A DNA stretch of 64,000 nt from an uncultured Bacteroidota bacterium (GTDB lineage: Bacteria > Bacteroidota > Bacteroidia > Flavobacteriales > Flavobacteriaceae): the NCBI GenBank assembly GCA_913062555.1, contig CAJXVU010000010.1, forward strand, positions 32,963 to 96,962, given 5' to 3'. Shown here piece by piece: positions 8,784-16,604 of this stretch. Below the pieces are notes generated by a model. It saw nothing but the letters and a program-made list of their open reading frames with translations, was not told the origin of the DNA and ran no database searches. Numbering within the stretch: position 1 is the first letter of the stretch; every line of letters begins with the position of its first letter. Both the position numbers and the translations under genes were made by a program.

Positions 8784-10137
8784 AATCATCAAAAGTTTCG
8801 CGATATTTATGATCACTACACTCTTTATTACCGCCTGTAAAGATGGAGGAACAAAGGGTGAAATTGAAGGAGTAGTCTCTACATTTGGCGATCAACCATC
8901 AATAGTTCAAGGCGCAAATAATGAAATTGTTGTCGTTTTTGGAGAAGAAGAATCAATATATTTTTCAGAATCTAATAATGGTGGTGAATCTTTTAGTGAA
9001 CCAGAACTTGTTGGGAATCTTGAGGGTTTAGTACTTGGCTTTTCTAGTGGCCCTGGTGTAGCAATTACAAAAAACAATATTGTTGTTACAGCTCCAAGTA
9101 GGACTGGCAATATATTTGCATGGACGAAACCAATTGATGGTAACTCTTGGGATGGACCATTTCAGATAAATGATGTAGAAGCCTCAGTTAAAGAATGTCT
9201 TATGGCAATTACTTCAACACCGAGTGGACGTTTGTTTTCTACATGGATTGATACACGTGTAGTGAAAAAAAGCATGGCTGAAGACCATAATGAAACTAAA
9301 AAGAAACCTGAAGCTCAACACAAAGAGCAAAAAGAGGAACTGGATTTAAATCAAATGACACCATTAGGCATTAGCTATAAACAATTGTTTGAAAAGATTG
9401 GTGATGTCCCAAAAGATGCTAAACTGGCTTTTCATGGCGATAGTGATGACAATATACTATGGGTGTTTTTAGACGCCAATGGCAATGCTGTCAAGGCTGA
9501 GAATCTTGAAGAGTTTAAAAAATTTCGTGAGAAAAATAAAAATCATGCCAAAATAGAAGGAAAAATTTATGTCTCTTATTCTGATGATGATGGTAAAACT
9601 TGGTCACAAAGTAAACTCGTATATAAATCTCCAGATGGCTCAGTATGCGAATGCTGTAAGCCTTCCATCACTAGTGATACTAAAGGTGAAGTTTATATCA
9701 TGTTTAGAAACAATGTTGCTGGATCAAGAGATTTACACGTTACAAAATCTGTAGATAACGGTGCTTCATTCTCAGAACCTGAAAAAATGGGAACTGGAAC
9801 TTGGAAAATTAATGGTTGCCCGATGGATGGTGGCGGAATAATAATTGATGACAATGGAGTATTCAATACGGTTTGGCAAAGAGATGGAGAAGTTTTTATG
9901 GCCAATTCAAATACCAATGAACAGCAGCTCGGCTTTGGAAGGTCACCTTCTATTTCTTCTAATGCCAATAAAACAAATATCGTCTTTACAATGGGAGAAG
10001 ATATTATGACCACCGATTCAAAGCTAGCATTACCAGAAAAAATAGGAACAGGAAGTTTCCCTAAAGTTATATCAACTGAAAATGGCGCCATCTATTTCTG
10101 GGTTGGTGAAGCAGGCATTCAATATAAAAGAATTTAA
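8773..10137 (+). CDS. BNR/sialidase-fold lipoprotein with CxCC motif
   Basis: The product is 454 residues: a lipobox (FITAC, Cys22) and then beta-propeller-type repeats with Asp-box-like motifs (SESNNGGESFSEPE, SYSDDDGKTWSQ, SVDNGASFSEPE). The family is annotated as sialidase or exo-alpha-sialidase, but I see no catalytic sialidase signature. Instead there is C-E-C-C at 292-295 and GCPMDGGG around 348-355, which look like metal-binding elements. As the last gene of the operon, overlapping the HMA gene by 11 bp and followed by a terminator, it probably handles copper at the cell surface or periplasm. That role is inference; enzymatic glycosidase activity is doubtful. Confidence 0.75.
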   Translation: MDTKIIKSFAIFMITTLFITACKDGGTKGEIEGVVSTFGDQPSIVQGANNEIVVVFGEEESIYFSESNNGGESFSEPELVGNLEGLVLGFSSGPGVAITKNNIVVTAPSRTGNIFAWTKPIDGNSWDGPFQINDVEASVKECLMAITSTPSGRLFSTWIDTRVVKKSMAEDHNETKKKPEAQHKEQKEELDLNQMTPLGISYKQLFEKIGDVPKDAKLAFHGDSDDNILWVFLDANGNAVKAENLEEFKKFREKNKNHAKIEGKIYVSYSDDDGKTWSQSKLVYKSPDGSVCECCKPSITSDTKGEVYIMFRNNVAGSRDLHVTKSVDNGASFSEPEKMGTGTWKINGCPMDGGGIIIDDNGVFNTVWQRDGEVFMANSNTNEQQLGFGRSPSISSNANKTNIVFTMGEDIMTTDSKLALPEKIGTGSFPKVISTENGAIYFWVGEAGIQYKRI

Positions 10138-10192
10138 GATATTCGATTCATTTCGAATCCGTGTAATCTCCCTGATTACTTTTTTTTGTGAT

Positions 10193-10228
10193 ACCCGAGG
10201 TCAATAATTTGATCTTGGGTGTTTTTTT
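10193..10228 (+). terminator. Intrinsic terminator of the copper efflux operon
   Basis: A 12-bp stem with two G-U wobbles (ACCCGAGGTCAA at 10193-10204 with TTGATCTTGGGT at 10209-10220) is followed by a run of seven T. It lies 55 bp after the last operon gene. Confidence 0.85.
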
Positions 10229-10307
10229 CTTCTCCCCTTTCAATAATATCTAAAATAATTGAATAAAAAAAACAACCCTAAACACCAGTATCTTAAAGAT
10301 TTAAATG

Positions 10308-10343
10308 TATATTTGTTATACAAGACTTTTTTATCCTGTATAA
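10308..10343 (+). promoter_or_regulatory. Promoter -7 element plus dyad operator, copy 1
   Basis: TATATTTG (10308-10315) is a perfect -7 element. Three bases after it begins the dyad ATACAAGA (10318-10325), N8, TCCTGTAT (10334-10341), extended by TT/AA to 10-bp arms with one mismatch. No clear TTTG was found at -33. The same arrangement recurs at 10785-10819. Confidence 0.55.
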
Positions 10344-10495
10344 AGTCTAGACCTTTTTACATTTAAAACTGTACAATTAACATGGAGATTAGGCCGGTAT
10401 CAGTTTGAGATTTGAAAACCATATATTAATGGGACTTAAATCGAAATAATATACTACAAATTTACTTTAGCTTTCAAATTAGCATCGACGGAAAA

Positions 10496-10612
10496 ATGGA
10501 AGCTATTCCCTACTTAATTGATACCAAAAGGACTAATCTCCTTGTTGTTGTAACAGCACTGAATAACAAACGCAAACTCTTAATGGGAAACCAACAATTT
10601 TATTATAGCTAA
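10496..10612 (+). CDS. Possible 38-residue peptide in an orphan transcription unit
   Basis: An ATG at 10496 opens a 38-codon frame ending with TAA at 10610-10612. The predicted peptide begins MEAIPYLIDTKRTNLLVVV and ends in NQQFYYS. It is the only frame of any length between the promoter at 10308 and the terminator at 10657. I do not recognise it and see no signal peptide or metal motif. It could be a genuine small protein, a remnant, or chance within a non-coding RNA. Confidence 0.25.
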   Translation: MEAIPYLIDTKRTNLLVVVTALNNKRKLLMGNQQFYYS

Positions 10613-10656
10613 TTGAGCCCCTTTGTTAACATTATTACTAACTAATTAACCTTTGT

Positions 10657-10700
10657 AAGGCTGTCCAAGATTAAAAAGTTAATCTTGGACAGCCTTTTAT
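10657..10700 (+). terminator. Strong hairpin terminator of the orphan unit
   Basis: A perfect 16-bp inverted repeat, AAGGCTGTCCAAGATT (10657-10672) and its complement (10681-10696), has an 8-nt loop and is followed by TTATTTT. It has no conventional gene upstream of it, which implies that something short is transcribed from about 10320. Confidence 0.85.
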
Positions 10701-10784
10701 TTTGGTTCCTCTTTCCAATCTTGTCGAATGGCTTTAAAAATTGCTTTTAATCTAAAATTTACTCATTATTAAGCATTTATATCA

Positions 10785-10819
10785 TATATTAGCAATACAA
10801 GACAATTTTGTCTTGTATT
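10785..10819 (+). promoter_or_regulatory. Promoter -7 element plus 26-bp palindromic operator of the multicopper oxidase gene, copy 2
   Basis: TATATTAG (10785-10792), one base off the -7 consensus, is followed three bases later by ATACAAGA-N8-TCTTGTAT. The whole palindrome is AATACAAGACAA-TT-TTGTCTTGTATT (10794-10819), 12-bp arms around two bases with no mismatch. It would cover the predicted transcription start, a typical repressor position. The 12-2-12 geometry is known for ArsR/SmtB-family operators; which regulator binds here is unknown. Confidence 0.65.
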
Positions 10820-10840
10820 AATATTATCCTTTTTTTGCTT

Positions 10841-12568
10841 ATGAAATCTTTACGACCTACCTGGATCCTATGCCTGTTTTCAATGGCATTATTCTCTCAA
10901 AATCCGATTATCATTCCCGGAACCATTGAAAGTACAAACGTGAACTTAACGCTACAAGACGGTACGTTTCAATTTTTTACAGGAATTAACACCACAACTA
11001 TGGGCATAAATGGTCCATTACTTGGGCCTACCCTAATCATGACCAAAGGTGATGACATGAATATTAGTATTACCAATAATTTAGGACAAGAATCTACGAT
11101 ACATTGGCATGGTATGCACGTTTCAGCAGCAAATGATGGTGGACCACATACAGTGATTGGCGTGGGAGAAACTTGGAATCCTCAATTTACAGTTTTAGAT
11201 AAAGCAAGTACATATTGGTATCATCCTCATCTCCTTAATAGCACCGATGAACAAGCAAGTAAAGGTCTTGCAGGTTTCATCATTGTTAAAGATACTGAAG
11301 AAGCTGCTTTAGTTCTCCCAAGAACATATGGAGTAGATGATATCCCATTGGCTATTCAAACAAAATCTTTTGATGGTAGTTCTCAAATATTAAGTAATGT
11401 CAATAGTGATACCACTTTAATGGTGAATGCCACAATCGATGCTCAACTGGATGTACCAGCACAAGTCGTTAGACTTAGATTATTAAATGGATCATCACAG
11501 CGAACTTTTAATTTTGGTTTATCTGGTGATATGACTTTTCATCTTATTGGAACCGATGGCGGACTTGTAGCTGCTCCTGTAGCATTAACACGATTACCAC
11601 TATCCCCAGGTGCCAGAGCAGAAATATTGATTGATTTTTCTGGTTTACAAAGTCAAACGATTAACTTAATGAGTTATGCTTCCGAACTCACTAATGGGAC
11701 TTATGGAGCAACTTACCCAGGGTTAAATCAATCAATGGTTTTAACAGGATACAATCCCAACACAATGAATGGAGCAGATTTTAATGTCCTTCAAATGGAT
11801 GTGATTGCGCAAACAGCAAGTCCTATCACAACCATTCCAACAAGTCTAGTGACTGCCACGCCAATTGCAGAAATAAATTCAGATCAGACCAGATCATTTG
11901 AGTTCAGCCCAATTATTTCAGGAATGAATCAATTAAATGGGGACTTTTCTATAAATAATGTCACCATCGACATGAATACCATCAACGTTACTATTCCATT
12001 AAATAATACTGAGATATGGACATTTCAAAATAATTCAGCTATAGACCATCCTTTTCATATGCACGATGTACAATATTATATTTTGGACATCAATGGCAAT
12101 GCTCCACCTTCATATTTACAAGGTAGAAAAGACACTTTTACTGTTCCAGCAGGTGGAATAGCAAGAGTAATTACAAAATTTGAAGACTATTCTGATGATA
12201 CCATACCCTATATGTATCATTGTCATATGCTCAAGCATGAAGATGCCTTAGCTGGGATGATGGGACAATTTGTAGTTGTAGATCCACTCGCAGGTGTTGA
12301 TGATTTCGAAATTAGTAATGCGATTCTCTACCCAAATCCAACACAAGGAGCCTATTTAAGCATTCAATTAAAGAATCAAGCTGAAAATATTCTCGCTTAC
12401 TCAATAATTAATCAATTAGGTCAAATAATAAGTTACCATAAAATTCATGAAAATGAGCTTAATAATACCTACTCCTTTCCAATCTTTAAATTAGCACAAG
12501 GACAGTATTTTGTTAAAATATATACTGAGACTCAAATAATAACAAAAACATTTACTAAAAATAATTAA
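10841..12568 (+). CDS. Secreted multicopper oxidase with type IX secretion sorting domain
   Basis: I start at the ATG at 10841 because an in-frame TTG at 10808 lies inside the operator palindrome. The 575-residue product has a signal peptide (to about 20). Its cupredoxin domains carry all four copper-ligand motifs: HWHGMH (88-93), WYHPH (116-120), HPFHMH (from 403) and HCHMLKH (460-466), followed by GMM (472-474). The last 80 residues (from about 495, ILYPNPTQG) are a T9SS type A sorting domain, so it should be exported to the surface or medium. CueO-like Cu(I) oxidation is inferred from the neighbouring efflux operon. The gap between His466 and Met473 is two residues longer than in CueO or CotA. 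Confidence 0.92.
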   Translation: MKSLRPTWILCLFSMALFSQNPIIIPGTIESTNVNLTLQDGTFQFFTGINTTTMGINGPLLGPTLIMTKGDDMNISITNNLGQESTIHWHGMHVSAANDGGPHTVIGVGETWNPQFTVLDKASTYWYHPHLLNSTDEQASKGLAGFIIVKDTEEAALVLPRTYGVDDIPLAIQTKSFDGSSQILSNVNSDTTLMVNATIDAQLDVPAQVVRLRLLNGSSQRTFNFGLSGDMTFHLIGTDGGLVAAPVALTRLPLSPGARAEILIDFSGLQSQTINLMSYASELTNGTYGATYPGLNQSMVLTGYNPNTMNGADFNVLQMDVIAQTASPITTIPTSLVTATPIAEINSDQTRSFEFSPIISGMNQLNGDFSINNVTIDMNTINVTIPLNNTEIWTFQNNSAIDHPFHMHDVQYYILDINGNAPPSYLQGRKDTFTVPAGGIARVITKFEDYSDDTIPYMYHCHMLKHEDALAGMMGQFVVVDPLAGVDDFEISNAILYPNPTQGAYLSIQLKNQAENILAYSIINQLGQIISYHKIHENELNNTYSFPIFKLAQGQYFVKIYTETQIITKTFTKNN

Positions 12569-12591
12569 TTCCGTTAATAGCTGTCATTATG

Positions 12592-12652
12592 AGTGTAACA
12601 AGACCAATGCATTATTTAAATAAATAATGCATTGGTCTTGTTACACTTTTTG
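12592..12652. terminator. Bidirectional terminator with a 26-bp perfect stem
   Basis: A 26-bp perfect inverted repeat (12592-12617 with 12622-12647) has a 4-nt AAAT loop and is followed by TTTTT. It lies between the convergent oxidase gene (ends 12568) and the universal stress gene (ends 12670), so it serves the plus direction and possibly both. Confidence 0.85.
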
Positions 12653-12669
12653 TAATGGTGAATATAAAA

Positions 12670-13527
12670 TTAATTTTCAGATGTTTTTTGAGTATTTTTC
12701 ATAACTAAAAATGGAATATCAATTTTAAACCCAAATGTTTCAACGAGATGTTTGGTAAATAAACGTTCTAAGAAGGAATGCTTTCTATTCATCATAGTTA
12801 GCATTTTTATATTATTAGTTTCTATATAATCATGAATTGCTTTAAACACTTCCTTACCATCAATATCTATAAATTGATGTTTAATTTTTCCAAAACTAGA
12901 ATCCAATAATTTTGTGATTTGATTATGAGATTCAGATAGATAATCTTCATCTGACAGATGAAGTACATTGAGTTCAGAATCATATAATTTAATGATATCA
13001 ACCAAAGTTAATAACTCTTCATCTTTAAAAATTGAAGAATAATTAGAGGTAAATGCCACGGCATCCAAACCTTCAAATTGACATCCATTTGGAATAGCCA
13101 ATACATTTACATTACAACGTTGCATGACATGAACCGTATTGCTCCCGAATAACATTTTCTCTGCTCCTGCTGCTCCTTTGGTACCCATTATGATTAAATC
13201 AATGGCTTTAATTTCACAAATCTGATTTATGCCATCAATAAAATTATCATAGTCAACAATAGAATGAAAACTATGAAGTTTATTAGCATATTTTGATTCA
13301 ACATTATGAATAATATTTTTAATAGATTTTTTCGCTGCAGCAATTAATGTTTGATAAATTGTTGCCGTAGATGACATCATCATCAAATCATCCGATACAA
13401 ATGAAGACGCCTTCTGAATATTTATAATATAAAATTCACAAGGAATATCCTTATATAGTTCCATAGCATAATCTATGGCATTCATTGAATTTTTAGAAAA
13501 ATCTGTCGGTAATAATATGGACTTCAC
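12670..13527 (-). CDS. Universal stress protein, tandem UspA domains
   Basis: This is a two-domain USP. With a GTG start at 13527 it has 285 residues and begins MKSILLPTDFS, the usual start of the family. An upstream in-frame TTG at 13545 is unlikely because it falls inside the -7 element TACTTTTG (complement of 13543-13550). Domain 1 carries the ATP-binding form GTKGAAGAEKMLFGSN (near 115-130); domain 2 is more diverged and lacks a clear G-2x-G-9x-G. Likely a stress or low-energy response protein. A palindromic Crp/Fnr-type site lies about 41.5 bp upstream of the predicted start point. Confidence 0.88.
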   Translation of the reverse strand: MKSILLPTDFSKNSMNAIDYAMELYKDIPCEFYIINIQKASSFVSDDLMMMSSTATIYQTLIAAAKKSIKNIIHNVESKYANKLHSFHSIVDYDNFIDGINQICEIKAIDLIIMGTKGAAGAEKMLFGSNTVHVMQRCNVNVLAIPNGCQFEGLDAVAFTSNYSSIFKDEELLTLVDIIKLYDSELNVLHLSDEDYLSESHNQITKLLDSSFGKIKHQFIDIDGKEVFKAIHDYIETNNIKMLTMMNRKHSFLERLFTKHLVETFGFKIDIPFLVMKNTQKTSEN

Positions 13528-13542
13528 AAGAATAATTTTTTT

Positions 13543-13585
13543 CAAAAGTAACCTGACATTAGTTGATAAACTATGACAAATGTCA
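13543..13585 (-). promoter_or_regulatory. usp promoter with Crp/Fnr-type site
   Basis: On the minus strand TACTTTTG (13550 to 13543) is a -7 element. TGACA-AA-TGTCA (13574-13585), a perfect 12-bp palindrome of the form TGAC-N4-GTCA, has its centre at 13579.5. If transcription starts near 13538 the centre is at about -41.5, the classic class II activator position of Crp/Fnr proteins. The half-site spacing equals that of FNR boxes (TGAT-N4-ATCA). The regulator is not in this window. Confidence 0.45.
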
Positions 13586-13698
13586 GTTGCAAGTCACCAT
13601 AAGTGCTCAAAAGTCAGATAGCTATCCTTTTGAGTCCACTATATTATGTACAACAACTTTTTTTAACGTTCTTTGTTACAGACTAATCCTGACCCTTT

Positions 13699-14736
13699 AT
13701 GAAAATTCTTTTGTATGCCTCGGCTTTAATAATTGTTGGATCTTGTGCGACTTTAAGCCACAAGGAAAAAATTCAAGCCATCAAAAAAAGGATTGTCATT
13801 GCACATCCTACAAAAGTAAAAGCATACGCTAATACGATCACAGCTAGTGAATTGAAAAAACATTTACTTAAGTTCTCTTCAGATGACTATCAAGGTAGAA
13901 AGGTTGGTACAAATGGTCAAAAATTAGCTGTAAATTATCTAAAAAACTATTATATTTCTGAAAATATTGCGTCACCTTTTGGAGGATCAAATTATTTTCA
14001 AAACATCCCAAAATCATATTTGGGTGAAAAATATGACGATTCTGAAAACGTAATCTCTTATATTGAAGGTTCAGAAAAACCTAATGAAGTAATTATTATT
14101 TCCGCACATCATGATCATGAAGGCATTCATGAAAATGGTGAAATTTATAATGGAGCAGATGATAATGGATCGGGAACTGTTGCCTTATTAGAAATGGCTC
14201 AGGCCTTTAAAAAAGCAAAGCTAGATGGTAATGGCCCTAAGCGAAGTATTTTATTCTTGCATCTTACTGCCGAAGAAGTTGGTCTTCAAGGATCTCGTTT
14301 TTATACTCAAAACCCAGCTTTTCCCTTAAAAAATACAGTCGCAAATTTGAATATTGATATGGTTGGTCGCGTTGATAAGTCTCACAAATACAATCCAAAT
14401 TATTTGTATATAATTGGAGCAGACAGACTAAGTACAGAATTACATTATATATCGGAAGTGGTAAATGAAACTTTTTTTAATATAAAATTGGACTATAAAT
14501 ATAACGAAGAAAATGACCGTAATCGTTACTATTATAGATCTGATCACTATAATTTCGCAAAACATAATATTCCCGTAATTTTCTATTTCAATGGTGAACA
14601 CAATGACTATCACCAAACTACAGATACAGAAGATAAAATAAACTATCCATTGTTAGAAAAACGCACACGATTAATATTTGCAACAGCTTGGCAGTTAGCA
14701 AATCAAAAAAAACGAATTATTGTCGACAAGTCATAA
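13699..14736 (+). CDS. M28 family metallopeptidase, short form, lipoprotein
   Basis: The 345-residue product has a lipobox (IIVGSC, Cys16). The catalytic M28 domain has its zinc ligands visible: His137 and Asp139 in AHHDH, Asp154 in GADDNGSG, the Glu pair in TAEEVG (182-183), an Asp in NIDMVGR and the terminal His in DYHQTTDT. It is therefore a likely active di-zinc aminopeptidase at the periplasmic or surface face of a membrane. It is closely similar to the next gene from NTVANLNIDM to the C-terminus but lacks the roughly 170-residue PA insertion, so the two look like a tandem duplication. No terminator separates the pair. Confidence 0.9.
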   Translation: MKILLYASALIIVGSCATLSHKEKIQAIKKRIVIAHPTKVKAYANTITASELKKHLLKFSSDDYQGRKVGTNGQKLAVNYLKNYYISENIASPFGGSNYFQNIPKSYLGEKYDDSENVISYIEGSEKPNEVIIISAHHDHEGIHENGEIYNGADDNGSGTVALLEMAQAFKKAKLDGNGPKRSILFLHLTAEEVGLQGSRFYTQNPAFPLKNTVANLNIDMVGRVDKSHKYNPNYLYIIGADRLSTELHYISEVVNETFFNIKLDYKYNEENDRNRYYYRSDHYNFAKHNIPVIFYFNGEHNDYHQTTDTEDKINYPLLEKRTRLIFATAWQLANQKKRIIVDKS

Positions 14737-14841
14737 ACACAATTCTACTGTTAAATTATGTTAAAAAAAATAACATAACTGCTTCATCAGTAGTTCTTTT
14801 TCGTAATATCGCACATCACTAAACAAAACAATTCTCATATA

Positions 14842-16389
14842 ATGAAAAAAACACTGTTAATTTTAGGAGTTTCCTTAGCTGTTTTCGCTTGTAAAAAGGA
14901 AGCAACTCAGGAAGAGATTATTGGATATGCCAGTACAATTACTTCCGATGAACTAAAAGAAAAATTATATACCTATGCTTCAGATGAGCATCAAGGTCGT
15001 GAAACGGGTAGCGAAGGACAAAAGAAAGCATTAGAATACATAAAAAATCATTATGTCTCTATTAATGTACCATCAGCGGTTTCTCCTGATAATTATTTCC
15101 AAGAGGTTCCTTTAAAAAATATTAAAACTCCAAAAGTTAGTTTGACTGTAAATGGAATTTCATACAATTATTTTGAAGATTTTATTTCACAAACATCAGC
15201 AGCAACTGGATCATTTTCGGCTAAAGAAATTGTTTATGCCGGTTATGGAATTAACCATGAAAACACTAACGATTACGAAAACCTAGATGTTAAAGGGAAA
15301 ATTGTTATTGTAAAAAGTGGAGAACCAAAAGATAAAGCTGGTAATTATTTAGTGAGTGGAACTAAAGAAATTTCAAAATGGTCAAATGGTCGTCAAGCGA
15401 TATCTGCAAAACGTACTGCCGCTAAAGATAATGGAGCAAAAGCTTTGTTTTTTATGGATGATGCACTGTTTACTAGATACTCGAAATTTTACAAAGCGAG
15501 ACATGATAAAGGGACATCAAGAAGCTTATCCCTTCCTAAAAAGAATGAAGAAATTTATCATTTTCTTATTAGCGAAAAATTAGGTAACGCCATGGTTAGT
15601 AATATCAATGATTCTACAAACTCAGCTGTTGTTGCTAGTACAGTAGATGTAGATTACGAAAGCGTATCAATAGATTTACCTTCATCGAATGTTGCTGCAA
15701 TTATAAAAGGTTCAGAAAAACCAGAAGAATACATCATTATTTCTTCTCATTCTGATCATATTGGTTTAACTAATGACGGACTAATAAATAATGGTGCTGA
15801 TGATGATGGTTCAGGTTCTGTAGCTGTACTTGAAATTGCAGAAGCTTTTAAAGCAGCTGCCGAAAATGGTCATGGACCGAAACGTTCAATTGTATTTTTA
15901 CATGTAACCGGTGAAGAAAGAGGTTTGTTAGGCTCTAGATATTATACGGATTACAGCCCTTTATTTCCTCTTGAAAATACTGTTGCCGATCTAAATATTG
16001 ATATGATTGGTCGTATCGACCCTAAGCGAGATAGCGATAATCGTAATTACCTATACATTATTGGTAGTGATAAATTAAGTACAGAACTACACAACATTTC
16101 AGAAGAAGTGAATAAAACATATACCAATATTGAGTTTGATTACACTTATAATGATGAAAATGATCCGAATCGTTTTTACTACCGATCAGACCATTATAAC
16201 TTTGCGAAAAATAATATTCCAATTATATTTTATTTTAATGGTACTCATGACGATTATCACAGACCTACAGATACGCCTGATAAAATTGAATATGATTTAT
16301 TAGAAAACCGTACAAGACTTGTTTTCCATACGGCATGGGAATTAGCAAATAGAGAAAAAAGAATTGTTGCTGATAAAGCGACAGAGTAA
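14842..16389 (+). CDS. M28 family metallopeptidase with PA domain, lipoprotein
   Basis: The 515-residue product has a lipobox (AVFAC, Cys17), a short N-terminal domain and a protease-associated (PA) insertion (about 95-285, including GYGINHENTNDYENLDVKGK). The M28 catalytic domain has SSHSDH, GADDDGSG, TGEERG, NIDMIGR and DYHRPTDT as zinc and catalytic elements. The layout matches the larger bacterial M28 aminopeptidases. It is the paralogue of the gene 105 bp upstream. It is followed by a clear terminator at 16413-16438. Confidence 0.92.
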   Translation: MKKTLLILGVSLAVFACKKEATQEEIIGYASTITSDELKEKLYTYASDEHQGRETGSEGQKKALEYIKNHYVSINVPSAVSPDNYFQEVPLKNIKTPKVSLTVNGISYNYFEDFISQTSAATGSFSAKEIVYAGYGINHENTNDYENLDVKGKIVIVKSGEPKDKAGNYLVSGTKEISKWSNGRQAISAKRTAAKDNGAKALFFMDDALFTRYSKFYKARHDKGTSRSLSLPKKNEEIYHFLISEKLGNAMVSNINDSTNSAVVASTVDVDYESVSIDLPSSNVAAIIKGSEKPEEYIIISSHSDHIGLTNDGLINNGADDDGSGSVAVLEIAEAFKAAAENGHGPKRSIVFLHVTGEERGLLGSRYYTDYSPLFPLENTVADLNIDMIGRIDPKRDSDNRNYLYIIGSDKLSTELHNISEEVNKTYTNIEFDYTYNDENDPNRFYYRSDHYNFAKNNIPIIFYFNGTHDDYHRPTDTPDKIEYDLLENRTRLVFHTAWELANREKRIVADKATE

Positions 16390-16412
16390 ATCTTTATAAA
16401 TCAATATATTTT

Positions 16413-16442
16413 AAAGCCTTCCAAATTTGGAAGGCTTTTTTT
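16413..16442 (+). terminator. Terminator after the M28 pair
   Basis: A 26-bp perfect palindrome (13-bp arms, AAAGCCTTCCAAA and complement, 16413-16438) is followed by a T run, 23 bp after the stop codon. Confidence 0.85.
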
Positions 16443-16522
16443 ATAATCCTTCTATTTGATTAGCTGCGCTGATCCGTTTTAAGGAAACCTGACAATGACC
16501 TCTTCAGGAGCACGCCTGATCC

Positions 16523-16604
16523 TTTTTTTATACCTTAAATCTTCAAGCAAGCTTCAATTTAGGGTATAAAAAAAAGTCTCCAAATTTCTTTGAAGACTTT
16601 TTTT
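16523..16604 (-). terminator. Two hairpins downstream of tRNA-His
   Basis: Read on the minus strand, tRNA-His is followed at once by a hairpin (16571-16604, AAAAGTCTTCAAA pairing with TTTGGAGACTTTT around a short loop) and its T run, a good terminator. A second, 18-bp A/T-rich inverted repeat with one G-U pair follows (16557-16574 with 16523-16540). The A/T tracts are shared, so the hairpins are alternative or bidirectional. Confidence 0.65.

Larger units (their letters stand above)
10138..10840. other. 700-bp gene-poor stretch with two promoter/operator modules and two terminators
   Basis: Between the efflux operon and the multicopper oxidase there is no conventional gene. The stretch holds the operon terminator (10193-10228) and a promoter/dyad module (10308-10343). 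A transcribed-looking segment of about 310 bp with one 38-codon frame (10496-10612) follows, then a perfect 16-bp terminator hairpin (10657-10696). The second promoter/dyad module (10785-10819) lies just before the oxidase gene. Confidence 0.7.

Noticed and set aside
10657..10696. The 16-bp inverted repeat as an insertion-sequence end
   Set aside because: No transposase remnant or target-site duplication is found; the T-rich tail and loop size fit a terminator.
12592..12647. The long perfect palindrome as another copy of the ATACAAGA operator
   Set aside because: It shares only AACAAGAC with the operator, the arms and spacing differ, and it lies between convergent gene ends with a T run, so it is a terminator.
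13563..13832. An 89-codon plus-strand frame upstream of the first M28 gene
   Set aside because: It overlaps the M28 start region in another frame, includes the operator palindrome, and its translation has no family character.
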